The notes below the pieces were generated by a model. The model saw only the letters and a list, made by a program, of their open reading frames with translations. It was not told the DNA's origin and made no database searches. The position numbers and the translations under genes were made by a program. From Hyunsoonleella aestuarii (GTDB taxonomy: Bacteria > Bacteroidota > Bacteroidia > Flavobacteriales > Flavobacteriaceae), in the NCBI RefSeq assembly GCF_006148925.1, contig NZ_VAWB01000001.1, positions 2,041,249 through 2,105,248 of the forward strand: a stretch of 64,000 nucleotides of DNA, written 5' to 3'. Below, piece after piece: positions 35,889 to 45,547 of this stretch. Every line of letters starts with the position of its first letter. Within the stretch, counting starts at the first letter, position 1.

Positions 35889-36811
35889 TACTGTTTTTTA
35901 GAACCTATTTTTTCTAGAATAAAAATAGTTAAAAAACCAACAACCATTAAAGCTATAGCAAATGTAATTTGATGGTCACCATCAAAAGAAAACGGGGAGA
36001 TACTTTCTTCTAAAAAAGGCTCCTTAATACCTTTTGAATTTGTACGATAACTAAGTACCCTTTTCCAAGGCCATATTTTGTTTAATGATCCTAAAATAAA
36101 TCCTGTTAAAATAGCCAAAGTTAGATTATGGTAATTTTTGAATAACCATTTTAAAAGTTTTGAAAAAGATAGCAATCCTACAATGGCTCCCATGCCAATT
36201 ATTAAAATAGTTTTTATGTCTTTATTATTCAAAGCTTCTAAAACTGGTTGATATGCACCAAGTAAAACTAAAATAAAAGCTCCCGAAATACCAGGTAAAA
36301 TCATGGCACAAATGGCTAAAGCTCCAGCAAAAAATAAAAATAGGCTACTAGAATTAGAGCTTGCTAATGAAGGAATTGTTGTAATATAATAAGCTACTAA
36401 TGCTCCAGTAATTAAGCCAATAATAACCGCAACAGTCCATTTTTTAATTTGCTTTCCAACAAATATAATACTTGCTAAAACGAGTCCAAAAAAGAAAGAC
36501 CAAATTAATATGGGGTGATGGTGTAATACCCATTCTAATCCCTTGGCAAGGGATAGGACGCTTATTCCTATGCCAACAAATAATGCTAATAAAAAGTTGC
36601 CGTTTAATTTAATCCATGCAGCTTTTAATCCATCATTTTTTAAAGTTTTAAGTAGTGAAAAATTGATGTTGTTTAGTGAGGTGATTAATTCTTCATAGAT
36701 ACCAGAAATGAAGGCAATGGTTCCGCCAGAAACTCCTGGAACGACATCGGCAGCACCCATGGCAACTCCTTTTAAAGAAATTATAATATAATCTAGCAAA
36801 CGTCTTTGCAT
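35888..36811 (-). CDS. DUF368 membrane protein (PopT-type polyprenyl-phosphate transporter family), copy A
   Basis: A 307-residue paralogue of the next gene with the canonical signatures GAADVVPGVSGGTIAFISG and CAMILPGISGAFILVLLG, and the matching LNKIWPWKRVL segment before the last loop. It would return undecaprenyl phosphate to the inner leaflet after cell-wall or LPS precursor export. The one-base overlap TAATG with copy B implies coupled translation. The pair sits near the OstA-like gene and other envelope genes. Whether the two copies have distinct carriers cannot be told. Confidence 0.87.
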   Translation of the reverse strand: MQRRLLDYIIISLKGVAMGAADVVPGVSGGTIAFISGIYEELITSLNNINFSLLKTLKNDGLKAAWIKLNGNFLLALFVGIGISVLSLAKGLEWVLHHHPILIWSFFFGLVLASIIFVGKQIKKWTVAVIIGLITGALVAYYITTIPSLASSNSSSLFLFFAGALAICAMILPGISGAFILVLLGAYQPVLEALNNKDIKTILIIGMGAIVGLLSFSKLLKWLFKNYHNLTLAILTGFILGSLNKIWPWKRVLSYRTNSKGIKEPFLEESISPFSFDGDHQITFAIALMVVGFLTIFILEKIGSKKQ

Positions 36812-36862
36812 ATCATGGTTTTAAACGAAAATCAAAGGTATACATTTTAGAACAACGTTGCC

Positions 36863-38251
36863 TTAAAGATTTGCTTTTAGTAAATTTTTAACGAGAATTT
36901 TGTTTGCAACTTCGGGAAAAAGTTCTTCAATAATGAATCCATAATCTTCATTGAAACGGATGCCATTTTTTAAATGAAAGGTGCCTTTGTCACTTTCATT
37001 AAGGGCAAAATATAAACCAGCTAATCGATATTCTAATTCGGCATTTTCTGGATAAAACTCTACAGCTTGCTCAAAGTTATAAACAGCTGCTTCTAATTCG
37101 CCTAATTTTATTAGAAGATCACCACGAGACAACCAAGTGTTGAGTTCATAATTACCTAATTCTAGAGTTTTTTTAAACCCACGTTCGGCTTCTTCATAAA
37201 AATTTAAACGCTGATTAATTTGAGAGTAAAGTTTCCAATAGATTACATTCTCGGCATCTATATTAATCGCTTTATTTATATAGTATAACGCTTTTTGGTA
37301 ATTTTTTTTACGGTTGTAAAATTTGGTAATAGCAATCCAACCTTTATCCAATAAAGGATCTTCATGCACGGTTTTATAGTAATATTGAACTGCTAAATCA
37401 TCATTTTGTAATTTCTCATAGCAATTGCCAATGCGAAGTAAAGCATATGAAGTAGGGTCATCAAGCTTTAGGGTAATACTATAATTTTCTATCGCCTCAT
37501 TATACCTTTTTAGTTTTTCTAAAACTTTTCCGCGCTCTAAATAGGCACCTACAAAAGAGTCATCTGAAATAATTGCAAAATCAAAAGCGGTTAAAGATTT
37601 TTCATATTTTTTTAACTCATAGTACTGTTTTCCTAATTGATGCCATGCAACTTCACAATATGGATTCTTATCTAAGAATATATTTAAATAATCGATAGCA
37701 TCTGAATGCTGCTCAAGGAAATCGAAACAGTAAATAATATTATAAAGTGCTGAATAGTCTTTAATATCTACTTCTAAACATCGCATGAAATATGTTTTAG
37801 CGTCTTCAAATGAATCTAAGAACAGATATTCCATACCAATTAATGAATAAATATCTACAACATCATCGGTAAGTTCCAGAGCCTTTTTTAAAACGTCAAT
37901 AGCTTTTAGATGCTCGTCTTGTTTAGAAAGTATATTGGCTTTCTGAATGAAGATTTCCTCATTCATAGGGTCAAGACTGTAAAGTACATTTAGAAGTTCG
38001 TTTGCTTCAATTAATTTATCCTCAAAAACACAAACTTCAACTTTGAAAAGACGTAAATTTATGGAGGTAGGATGTTGACTAAGTCCTAATTTTATAGCTT
38101 TTTTAGCTAGCGCAATTTTACCTTGATTTAGGTAGTGATGAATGATGTTTTCAAACTCTTCAGAATCGAAGAATAAAACATTATTCGTTTTTAACATCGA
38201 TTCAAATTTAGAAAGTGGCAAGTTGTTGTTGTCGTTATGACTAAACTCCAT
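36863..38251 (-). CDS. Tetratricopeptide-repeat protein
   Basis: A cytoplasmic 462-residue protein made almost entirely of TPR units (about eleven 34-residue repeats; for example NEEIFIQKANILSKQDEHLK and ENAELEYRLAGLYFALNESD). No signal peptide or enzyme domain is visible. The ATG at 38251 is chosen; a GTG two codons earlier is also open. It probably serves as a protein-interaction scaffold and lies between an aminotransferase gene (127 bases upstream) and the DUF368 pair (51 bases downstream) on the same strand. Confidence 0.85.
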   Translation of the reverse strand: MEFSHNDNNNLPLSKFESMLKTNNVLFFDSEEFENIIHHYLNQGKIALAKKAIKLGLSQHPTSINLRLFKVEVCVFEDKLIEANELLNVLYSLDPMNEEIFIQKANILSKQDEHLKAIDVLKKALELTDDVVDIYSLIGMEYLFLDSFEDAKTYFMRCLEVDIKDYSALYNIIYCFDFLEQHSDAIDYLNIFLDKNPYCEVAWHQLGKQYYELKKYEKSLTAFDFAIISDDSFVGAYLERGKVLEKLKRYNEAIENYSITLKLDDPTSYALLRIGNCYEKLQNDDLAVQYYYKTVHEDPLLDKGWIAITKFYNRKKNYQKALYYINKAINIDAENVIYWKLYSQINQRLNFYEEAERGFKKTLELGNYELNTWLSRGDLLIKLGELEAAVYNFEQAVEFYPENAELEYRLAGLYFALNESDKGTFHLKNGIRFNEDYGFIIEELFPEVANKILVKNLLKANL

Positions 38252-38378
38252 AGGCACAATAAGTAAGTTTCTACTTCAATAAATTTAAGGTTCTATTCTT
38301 TTTTTTGGTGTATGTTCGGCAATTGTTTTTAACAAAGTAATGAACAATATGCTTGTGTTAACTGTTTTTATTTGATTG

Positions 38379-39581
38379 TCAGAAGATTGAAGTAGAATTT
38401 TGTTGCTTAATATTATTTAAAACACTAAGAATGATACGACATCCTTCCTCAATTTCTTCATTTGAAATGGTTAGTGGTGGAGTTATTCTTACTGCTTTTG
38501 GTTCAAAAAGAAGCCAAAACAATATTAAACCTCGTTCTTTAGTTTGAAGAATTAAAGCATTAGCAAGTTCTGATGAATTCATAATTAGAGATAGCATAAG
38601 TCCTTTTCCTCTAATTTCGGAAATATGTGGATGCACAAGAAGCGTGCGCAATAGTTTTTCTTTTTCTAAGGTCTGTTGCATTAAACTGCTTTCGGTTATC
38701 TCCTTTAAAGTTGCCAGTGCTGAAGACGCTATTACTGGATGTCCCCCAAATGTGGTTATATGACCTAATTTTGGGTTTTCCATTAGACAGTCCATAAGTT
38801 CTTGCGATGCTGTAAAAGCACCAATTGGCATTCCCCCGCCTAATCCTTTTCCAGTTACTAAAATATCTGGGATACAATTATAATGCTCGTAGCCAAAGAG
38901 TTTTCCAGTGCGTCCAACTCCAGGTTGAATTTCATCTAAAATCAAGAGTGCTCCAACTTTATCACATTGTTCTCTTACTTTATGTAGGTAATCTTCTTTT
39001 GGTTCTATAAATCCAGCTCCACCTTGAATAGTTTCTAAAATAACTGCGGCAGTCTTATTTGTTATTAGAGATAATTCTGCTGCATTGTTGAATGTAATAA
39101 AACGTACATCTGGTAACAATGGTCTAAAGGCTTGTTTACGTTCTTCAAACCCCATGATACTTAAAGCTCCAATGGTATTTCCGTGATAGGCATTTTTTGC
39201 CGCTATTATTTCACTTCTACCAGTTGCTCGTCTTGCTAGTTTTAAAGCTCCTTCAATGGCCTCGGTGCCAGAATTGGTTAAATATGTTTTTTTTAATGAC
39301 TCGGGAAGGTGTTTCGAAAGAAGTTTGGTGAGTTCAACCGCCGGTTTTTGTATGTACTCACCATAAACCATAACATGTAAATACTTGTCAAGCTGGTCTT
39401 TTATTGCTTTTATAACTTTAGGATGATTATGTCCGAGTGGACATGCTGAAACGCCCGCGACAAAATCTAAATGTGCTTTTCCTTTGGTATCATATATGTA
39501 ACATCCTTCTGCATGGGAGATTTCCATTGCCAACGGATGTGGTGTTGTTTGCGCCTGATATTTAAAGAAATCGGAGGTCAT
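38379..39581 (-). CDS. Class III PLP-dependent aminotransferase
   Basis: A 400-residue aminotransferase of the acetylornithine/4-aminobutyrate type. It has HLDFVAGVSACPLGHNHP, YLTNSGTEAIEGALKLARR, AYHGNTIGALS, the PLP-contacting LILDEIQPGVGRTG, and the Schiff-base Lys in VTGKGLGGGMPIGAF. The amino donor is not predictable; no arg genes are near, so a biosynthetic ArgD role is unlikely. It starts 5 bases after the OstA-like gene and is surely co-transcribed with it. Confidence 0.9.
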   Translation of the reverse strand: MTSDFFKYQAQTTPHPLAMEISHAEGCYIYDTKGKAHLDFVAGVSACPLGHNHPKVIKAIKDQLDKYLHVMVYGEYIQKPAVELTKLLSKHLPESLKKTYLTNSGTEAIEGALKLARRATGRSEIIAAKNAYHGNTIGALSIMGFEERKQAFRPLLPDVRFITFNNAAELSLITNKTAAVILETIQGGAGFIEPKEDYLHKVREQCDKVGALLILDEIQPGVGRTGKLFGYEHYNCIPDILVTGKGLGGGMPIGAFTASQELMDCLMENPKLGHITTFGGHPVIASSALATLKEITESSLMQQTLEKEKLLRTLLVHPHISEIRGKGLMLSLIMNSSELANALILQTKERGLILFWLLFEPKAVRITPPLTISNEEIEEGCRIILSVLNNIKQQNSTSIF

Positions 39582-39586
39582 ACTAG

Positions 39587-41389
39587 CTATTGACTGGTCT
39601 TAGGTGCTATTAATTTATTTTTTTTAGCTTTCAAGGCCGTATTCTTAATTCTAGCTGTTTTTGGAAGGTTTCTGGATGCTTTTGGTTTCTCGTTGCTTGT
39701 TGATTCTTTATCAGCTTTATTAATCCGTTCCAGCATATTTTCATCAAAAAACTCTTCTTGAGGAATGTAGTCGTCTAATCCTTTAATAATAGGTAATTCT
39801 AAAGGAGGGTCGTCACTAAACAAATCTTCAACTCCTAATGGACGTTCATCTTCACGCCAATCGAAGCCTTTTAATAGTTTTTGATTTTCGGGAAACTCAT
39901 TATCAGGATAAATATCACCATCAATTTGATTTAGTTTTCTCACTTCATTAATTTCTTTTTCACTGAGCAATATTTTAATACTTCCAGATTTAGATTTATC
40001 TATTCCTACCAACTTACCTTCGTCATTTCTAAAGTAGTAAATGGATTGAGCATTTTTAATAATATCGACTTGATTTAAATCATTATTATCATCAAATAAA
40101 CCAATTAATCGTCTTCCAGAAATTTGGTTATAACCAGCATCTAGCGTATCCCGGCTAATAAGAAACGCATTTTCAAAAACAATTAGTGAATCGATTTTTT
40201 CAGTTTCAGGATTCGATTTTAAGTGAATCGTGTCACCAGTAATTTGATTTTTTATATTCCAAATAATAGGTTTTCTCACAGTTGCAAATTGATCTGGAGA
40301 AGAAAATTTAGAAATATTAATAAATTTCATTAAACCTGTTTCATGGTCTACATGAACAGAATCAGACTTCCCACTCATATCTGACTTGTACATTTTTACA
40401 TTTCTAAAAGCTCTGGTGATGCGTTTTTCAGGCTTCCCCGTTACCATTAATGTGTCGGCGTGTATATATAATGAATCTTTTTCTTGAACAGTAATCGCTA
40501 ATGCGCGTTTAGTTATGAATAAAGAGTCCTTTTCTTCACCTCTAAAAACTTCGGCGTAATGTCCCTTGACAACACTATTGTTTATAGTATCTGTAACTTT
40601 TATATTATTTGTAGCAGATGAGAAATTTATATTATTATCAAAGTATAGGCTATCACCTTCTATGATTCTGTTATCATAATTAATTCTAGATTTTTTAACA
40701 GCGTAACCAACCTTGTTTTCGGTATCATAAAACCCTTTTTCACAGTAAGTTTTACTTTCTTCTGTTACAATAGTTGATGGACCATACAAATAAGCATGTC
40801 CGGTATCGGAATAGAAATCGAAATAGTTTGAGTTTATAGTTGCATCTGGATTAACTAAAACAACATCATGAACAAATTGATACTTTTTTAAGTTCATGTA
40901 ATATCTACCAACTTTACTTGTTATCGTACCGGATGAATCTTTTACAACGGTTCCACCCGACCTGTAAAAGGCTTCTTGTTTAATACGATCAAAGTAGAGG
41001 GTGTCTGATGTTATGGTTGAATTAGGGTCTGTTAATATTACTTCGCCACTTGCAAAGGCGAGTTTGGTTTTACCACTGTATTCAACATATTTAGAATTCA
41101 TGTTAATGGTGTCACCTTGGATCATTTTTACGTTACCGTAAGCTTCAATGAAATTATCACTGCTGTAATGAATAGCTTTATCACACCACATATTTATGCT
41201 TTCGTGTGCAATATGGACCTGCTCAGAATCATCGCGAGTTAATATTTTAGCCCCTGGATAATTAACTTCATCAACATTTAAAAAACCCGAGTATTTAATT
41301 TCAATCTTTTTTTTGCTTTGAGCTACAGAATGAAATGCAAAAAATAATGCAACAATGAGTATAGTAAATAAGCGAAAAGTGGAATTCAA
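39587..41389 (-). CDS. OstA-like protein (LptA/LptD N-terminal-type)
   Basis: A 600-residue exported protein with a signal peptide (1-23, ending SVAQ). Many beta-jellyroll repeats of the OstA type follow: INMWCDKAIHYSSDNFIEAYG, NMNSKYVEYSGKTKLAFASG and similar units up to about residue 480. The C-terminus (about 500-600) is proline- and lysine-rich with low complexity. In Bacteroidota such proteins are taken to form the LPS bridge across the periplasm (LptA role). A -7 box TATTTTTG at 41414-41407 lies just upstream, after the purA terminator, so it likely starts its own transcript; no proper -33 box was found. Confidence 0.88.
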   Translation of the reverse strand: MNSTFRLFTILIVALFFAFHSVAQSKKKIEIKYSGFLNVDEVNYPGAKILTRDDSEQVHIAHESINMWCDKAIHYSSDNFIEAYGNVKMIQGDTINMNSKYVEYSGKTKLAFASGEVILTDPNSTITSDTLYFDRIKQEAFYRSGGTVVKDSSGTITSKVGRYYMNLKKYQFVHDVVLVNPDATINSNYFDFYSDTGHAYLYGPSTIVTEESKTYCEKGFYDTENKVGYAVKKSRINYDNRIIEGDSLYFDNNINFSSATNNIKVTDTINNSVVKGHYAEVFRGEEKDSLFITKRALAITVQEKDSLYIHADTLMVTGKPEKRITRAFRNVKMYKSDMSGKSDSVHVDHETGLMKFINISKFSSPDQFATVRKPIIWNIKNQITGDTIHLKSNPETEKIDSLIVFENAFLISRDTLDAGYNQISGRRLIGLFDDNNDLNQVDIIKNAQSIYYFRNDEGKLVGIDKSKSGSIKILLSEKEINEVRKLNQIDGDIYPDNEFPENQKLLKGFDWREDERPLGVEDLFSDDPPLELPIIKGLDDYIPQEEFFDENMLERINKADKESTSNEKPKASRNLPKTARIKNTALKAKKNKLIAPKTSQ

Positions 41390-41443
41390 TATATTTTGAT
41401 TTGAAGCAAAAATAACGATTAAAATAATGTTTAAGTATTCTGA

Positions 41444-41476
41444 AACAAAAAACGCTCCAAAATAGTTTGAAGCGTT
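41444..41476 (-). terminator. Terminator of purA (minus strand)
   Basis: Read on the minus strand, AACGCTTCAAA (41476-41466) pairs with TTTGGAGCGTT (41461-41451) with one G-U pair and a 4-base loop, then a T-rich tract. It separates purA from the OstA-like gene. Confidence 0.85.
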
Positions 41477-41497
41477 CGTTTATAAAAATTATAAACC

Positions 41498-42772
41498 TTA
41501 ATTTCTGAAAATAGTTTGTTTTCTGTCTGGTCCAACAGAAACAATAGTAATAGGAATTTCTAGTTCTTTTTCTAAAAATTCAATGTAATGATTTAAAGCC
41601 TGCGGTAGTTGCGATGTTTCAGACATAGCTGTTAGGTCTTCATTCCAACCACTAAACTCTGAATAAATTGGTTCAACATTTTCTGGCTCTATATTGTAAG
41701 GTAAATGTTCTATAACGTTTCCTTTGTATTTATATGAAGTACAAACTTTTAAGGTTTTAAACCCTGAAAGCACGTCACCTTTCATCATCATTAATTGCGT
41801 TACGCCATTTACTTGACAGGCATATTTTAAAGCAACAAGATCTAGCCATCCACAACGTCTTGGGCGACCAGTTGTGGCTCCAAATTCGTTACCAACTCTT
41901 GCCATAGTTTCTCCATCTTCATCGAACAATTCGGTAGGGAATGGACCAGAACCAACACGTGTTGTATAAGCTTTAAAAATCCCAAAAACATCACCAATTT
42001 GATTTGGTGCAACACCAAGGCCAGTGCAAGCTCCAGCTGCAGTTGTATTACTAGATGTTACAAAAGGATATGTTCCAAAATCAATATCTAATAATGAACC
42101 TTGAGCTCCTTCAGCCAATATAGTCTTACCAGATTTTTGTGCTTGATATATATACTCTTCAGAATCTATAAACTTTAAGGATTTTAATACCTCTACGGCT
42201 TTAAAGAATTCTGTTTCTAATTCTTTTAAATCGTATTCTATTTCAACATCATAATAAGCAATCATCGATTCATGCTTATCTGCCAATGTTCTATAACGCT
42301 CTTTCCAATTTGCTAACTCTAAATCTCCAACACGAATACCATTTCTTCCAGTTTTATCCATGTACGTTGGACCAATACCTTTAAGTGTAGAACCAATTTT
42401 CGCTTTTCCTTTAGAAGCTTCACTAGCAGCGTCTAATAAGCGATGTGTAGGCAGTATGATATGAGCTTTACGAGAAATAAGTAAGGAATTTTTATAGTCT
42501 ACATTTTGCTCAGCTAGTTTATCTAATTCGCCTTTAAAAATAACAGGGTCTATAACAACACCATTACCCACTAAATTTGTAGCTTCATCATGAAAAATTC
42601 CAGATGGGATAGTATGAAGTACATGTTTTCTTCCATTAAATACTAGAGTATGTCCTGCATTTGGTCCGCCTTGAAAACGTGCAATAATATTGTAATTATT
42701 GGTTAGTACATCAACAATTTTCCCCTTGCCTTCGTCTCCCCATTGTAGTCCTAGTAGTAAATCTACTGCCAT
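41498..42772 (-). CDS. purA: Adenylosuccinate synthetase
   Basis: Joins IMP and aspartate with GTP to give adenylosuccinate, the first step to AMP. The 424 residues carry LGLQWGDEGKGKIVD (GTP P-loop and catalytic Asp), GPNAGHT, the IMP-binding GSTLKGIGPTY and QGSLLDIDFGTYPFVTSSN, and TTGRPRRCGWLD. It lies 12 bases after the fur-like gene in the order relA/spoT, fur, purA. Together with guaB at 3060 the window encodes both branches out of IMP. It ends at a strong terminator. Confidence 0.97.
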   Translation of the reverse strand: MAVDLLLGLQWGDEGKGKIVDVLTNNYNIIARFQGGPNAGHTLVFNGRKHVLHTIPSGIFHDEATNLVGNGVVIDPVIFKGELDKLAEQNVDYKNSLLISRKAHIILPTHRLLDAASEASKGKAKIGSTLKGIGPTYMDKTGRNGIRVGDLELANWKERYRTLADKHESMIAYYDVEIEYDLKELETEFFKAVEVLKSLKFIDSEEYIYQAQKSGKTILAEGAQGSLLDIDFGTYPFVTSSNTTAAGACTGLGVAPNQIGDVFGIFKAYTTRVGSGPFPTELFDEDGETMARVGNEFGATTGRPRRCGWLDLVALKYACQVNGVTQLMMMKGDVLSGFKTLKVCTSYKYKGNVIEHLPYNIEPENVEPIYSEFSGWNEDLTAMSETSQLPQALNHYIEFLEKELEIPITIVSVGPDRKQTIFRN

Positions 42773-42784
42773 TGTAAAATTAAA

Positions 42785-43237
42785 TTATTTGGTTGATTTT
42801 CTGTTTCCGTAAAAGTAAAGTGAGTGGTTATTAATTTCGATATCAAAAACTTCTTCAATCGTTTTCTTGATGGATTGTATTCTAGGGTCACAAAACTCTA
42901 TAACTTCGCCTGTATCTGTTAAAATAACATGGTCATGCTGTCTATCGAAATAAGATTTTTCGTAATGCGCTTGATTTTGTCCAAACTGATGTTTTCTAAC
43001 AAGCCCACAGTCGAGAAGTAATTCTATAGTATTATAAAGTGTAGCCCTTGATACGCGATATTTTTTGTTTTTCATACTAAGATATAGAGACTCTATATCA
43101 AAGTGTTCAGTGTTATTGTATATTTCTTGAAGTATAGCGTATCGCTCGGGTGTTTTACGATGCCCATTAGTTTCTAAAAAGCTAGTAAATACACTTTTAA
43201 CGATGTCTTGGTTTTTGGTATCGGATTTCGTACTCAT
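42785..43237 (-). CDS. Fur-family transcriptional regulator
   Basis: A 150-residue metal- or peroxide-responsive repressor of the Fur superfamily. The winged-helix DNA-binding part includes [15 protein letters not shown] and [20 protein letters not shown]. The dimerisation part has the [15 protein letters not shown] motif (His101, His103). The usual CxxC of the structural zinc site is absent: after HDH the sequence is VILT rather than CxxC, and only Cys77 and Cys116 occur. So it resembles Fur/PerR forms without a Cys4 site. It sits 26 bases after relA/spoT and 12 bases before purA. Confidence 0.88.
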   Translation of the reverse strand: MSTKSDTKNQDIVKSVFTSFLETNGHRKTPERYAILQEIYNNTEHFDIESLYLSMKNKKYRVSRATLYNTIELLLDCGLVRKHQFGQNQAHYEKSYFDRQHDHVILTDTGEVIEFCDPRIQSIKKTIEEVFDIEINNHSLYFYGNRKSTK

Positions 43238-43263
43238 AATTTCGACGCAAATTTACACTTTTT

Positions 43264-45483
43264 TTACACTCTAGTAACTTTATCAATACCATTAATTTTC
43301 TTAAGTTTTTCCTGTAGTCTTTTTAGCATAGTATTGTTCTTTACAATTACATTAATTTTACCAGAAAAAAGACCGTCATTGGTTTCAAAACTTAGGCTTT
43401 TCATATTAACATGCATATTTGAAGAAATTATCTGTGTTATTTCATTTACAAGGCCTAAATGATCTATACCCGATACTTCTAATTTTACCAAAAACTCTTG
43501 CTGAGTGGAATCGACCCATTTAGCAGGCATGATTCTGTAGGCATAGTTTGATTGTAAGCTTAGAGCATTTGGACAATTCTTTTTATGCACCTTAATACCA
43601 TCGGCAACTGTTAGAAAACCAAAAACTTCATCGCCAGGGATGGGATTACAACAGTTGGATAGTTTGTAGTCTAATTTTTCTTCTTCTTTACCAAAAACAA
43701 TAGAATCATAATTAGCTGTAACCTCTTCTTTTTCTAGTTCTTCCCTAGAAATAGTTGTTTTTCGGTTAATTTTACTTTTAATAAAACTCATAAAGGCATT
43801 ACTTCTAGAAGAAGCATAATCTTTAAGCATTTTATTATCTATCGAACCAATACCAATACGATAAAACAGGTCTAAGCTTGTTTTAAGTTTAAAATAACGC
43901 ACTAACTCGTTAACGCTCTCTTCGTTTAAAGCAATTTTAAGTTGTTTGAGTTTTCTTCTTAAGATTTCTTTACCGTCTTCACCAACAATTTTACGATCTT
44001 CTTTTAATGCAGATTTTATTTTAGCTCGAGCTCGAGCTGTGGTTGAATAATCGAGCCAGTTGGGATTAGGTCTTGCCGATTCTGCAGTTAATATATCTAC
44101 CTGATCGCCACTTTGCAGTATATGGCTTAATGGTACCAATTTACCATTGACTTTTGCGCCTCGTGTTTTCATTCCTACTTCGGTATGAATACTAAATGCA
44201 AAATCTAAAGCCGTAGCACCTTTAGGTAAAGATTTTAGTTCGCCTTTTGGAGTAAACACGAAAATTTCTTGCGAATAAAGATTAAGCTTAAATTGTTCAA
44301 CAAAATCCACCGCATTTAGCTGTGGACTTTCCAATGCTTCCTGTAAACGATTAATCCAGCTTTCAAGATTATCCTCACGTTCTCCATTTTGTTTGTATTT
44401 GTAATGTGCAGCGTAACCTTTTTCTGCAATTTCGTTCATACGCTGACTACGAATTTGTACTTCAACCCAACGTCCCTTAGGCCCCATAACCGTTATGTGT
44501 AATGCTTCATAACCAGTCGATTTAGGTGAAGAAATCCAATCACGTAGTCTTATTGGGTTTGGTCTAAAATGATCTGTAACAATGGAATAAATTTTCCATG
44601 CTAGGAATTTTTCATTAATCTCATCACTTTCATATATGATACGAATCGCGAATTTATCATAGACTTCATCAAAAGAAACACCTTGATTCAACATTTTTTT
44701 TCTAATAGAAAAAATAGATTTGGGTCTTCCTTTAATGGTGTAACTCATATTCTCTTTATTCAAAGAGTTCTCAATAACTTCACTAAACTGAACAATGTAC
44801 TTGTCTTGTTCTTGCTTGCTCTCTTTTATCTTATTTAAAATATCATTATAAACTTCAGGTTCGGTATATTTTAAACCTAAATCTTCAAGTTCAGTTTTGA
44901 TATTATAGAGTCCAATTCTGTGGGCTAGAGGAGCATAAATATATAAGGTTTCAGATGCTATTTTTACCTGTTTGTCTGGACGCATAGCATCCATGGTTTG
45001 CATGTTATGAAGTCTATCGGCAATTTTGATAATAATAACACGAACATCATCATTAAGTGTAAGAAGCATTTTTCTGAAATTCTCGGCTTGCAGTGAGACA
45101 TCCATATCTTGCCCTTTGCTTAGTGAGGAAATTTTTGTCAGTCCGTTTACAATTTTTGCAATGGTTTCACCAAAAAGCTGTTCAATATCATCTATGGAAT
45201 AATCATCACTGTCCTCAACAACATCATGAAGTAGTGCGGCGGCTATTGAAGTTGCATCCAAACCAATCTCTTGAGCTACAATTCGAGCAACAGCAATTGG
45301 ATGGAAAATATAAGCTTCTCCAGATTTTCGGCGTTGTTCTCTATGCCCATCGAGCGCGACATCAAAAGCTTTACGAATAAGTTTTTTGTCATCACTAGAA
45401 AGCGTTCTGTAACTTACTTTTAATAACTCTTTATAAGCTTTGGTAATTGCCGCGTTCTCTTTTTCTATCGCTTCTTCTGTCAT
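43264..45483 (-). CDS. Bifunctional (p)ppGpp synthetase/hydrolase RelA/SpoT
   Basis: A 739-residue long RSH enzyme. The N-terminal HD hydrolase domain has AALLHDVVEDSDDYS and IKIADRLHNMQTM, both intact, so it can degrade (p)ppGpp. The synthetase domain carries RGRPKSIFSIRKKMLNQG-type residues (KGRPKSIFSI here) and STGYEALH. A TGS domain (FVFTPKGELKSLPKGATALDF), a helical/zinc-finger region (LSNCCNPIPGD) and a C-terminal ACT domain follow. It sets the stringent response. It leads the series relA/spoT, fur-like, purA, and is 64 bases downstream of rdgB on the same strand. Confidence 0.96.
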   Translation of the reverse strand: MTEEAIEKENAAITKAYKELLKVSYRTLSSDDKKLIRKAFDVALDGHREQRRKSGEAYIFHPIAVARIVAQEIGLDATSIAAALLHDVVEDSDDYSIDDIEQLFGETIAKIVNGLTKISSLSKGQDMDVSLQAENFRKMLLTLNDDVRVIIIKIADRLHNMQTMDAMRPDKQVKIASETLYIYAPLAHRIGLYNIKTELEDLGLKYTEPEVYNDILNKIKESKQEQDKYIVQFSEVIENSLNKENMSYTIKGRPKSIFSIRKKMLNQGVSFDEVYDKFAIRIIYESDEINEKFLAWKIYSIVTDHFRPNPIRLRDWISSPKSTGYEALHITVMGPKGRWVEVQIRSQRMNEIAEKGYAAHYKYKQNGEREDNLESWINRLQEALESPQLNAVDFVEQFKLNLYSQEIFVFTPKGELKSLPKGATALDFAFSIHTEVGMKTRGAKVNGKLVPLSHILQSGDQVDILTAESARPNPNWLDYSTTARARAKIKSALKEDRKIVGEDGKEILRRKLKQLKIALNEESVNELVRYFKLKTSLDLFYRIGIGSIDNKMLKDYASSRSNAFMSFIKSKINRKTTISREELEKEEVTANYDSIVFGKEEEKLDYKLSNCCNPIPGDEVFGFLTVADGIKVHKKNCPNALSLQSNYAYRIMPAKWVDSTQQEFLVKLEVSGIDHLGLVNEITQIISSNMHVNMKSLSFETNDGLFSGKINVIVKNNTMLKRLQEKLKKINGIDKVTRV

Positions 45484-45547
45484 AAATTAAAAGTACCATA
45501 AAGAATATAAACAAGCAAGATGGTGTCTAACTTTTTGAGATTTAATT

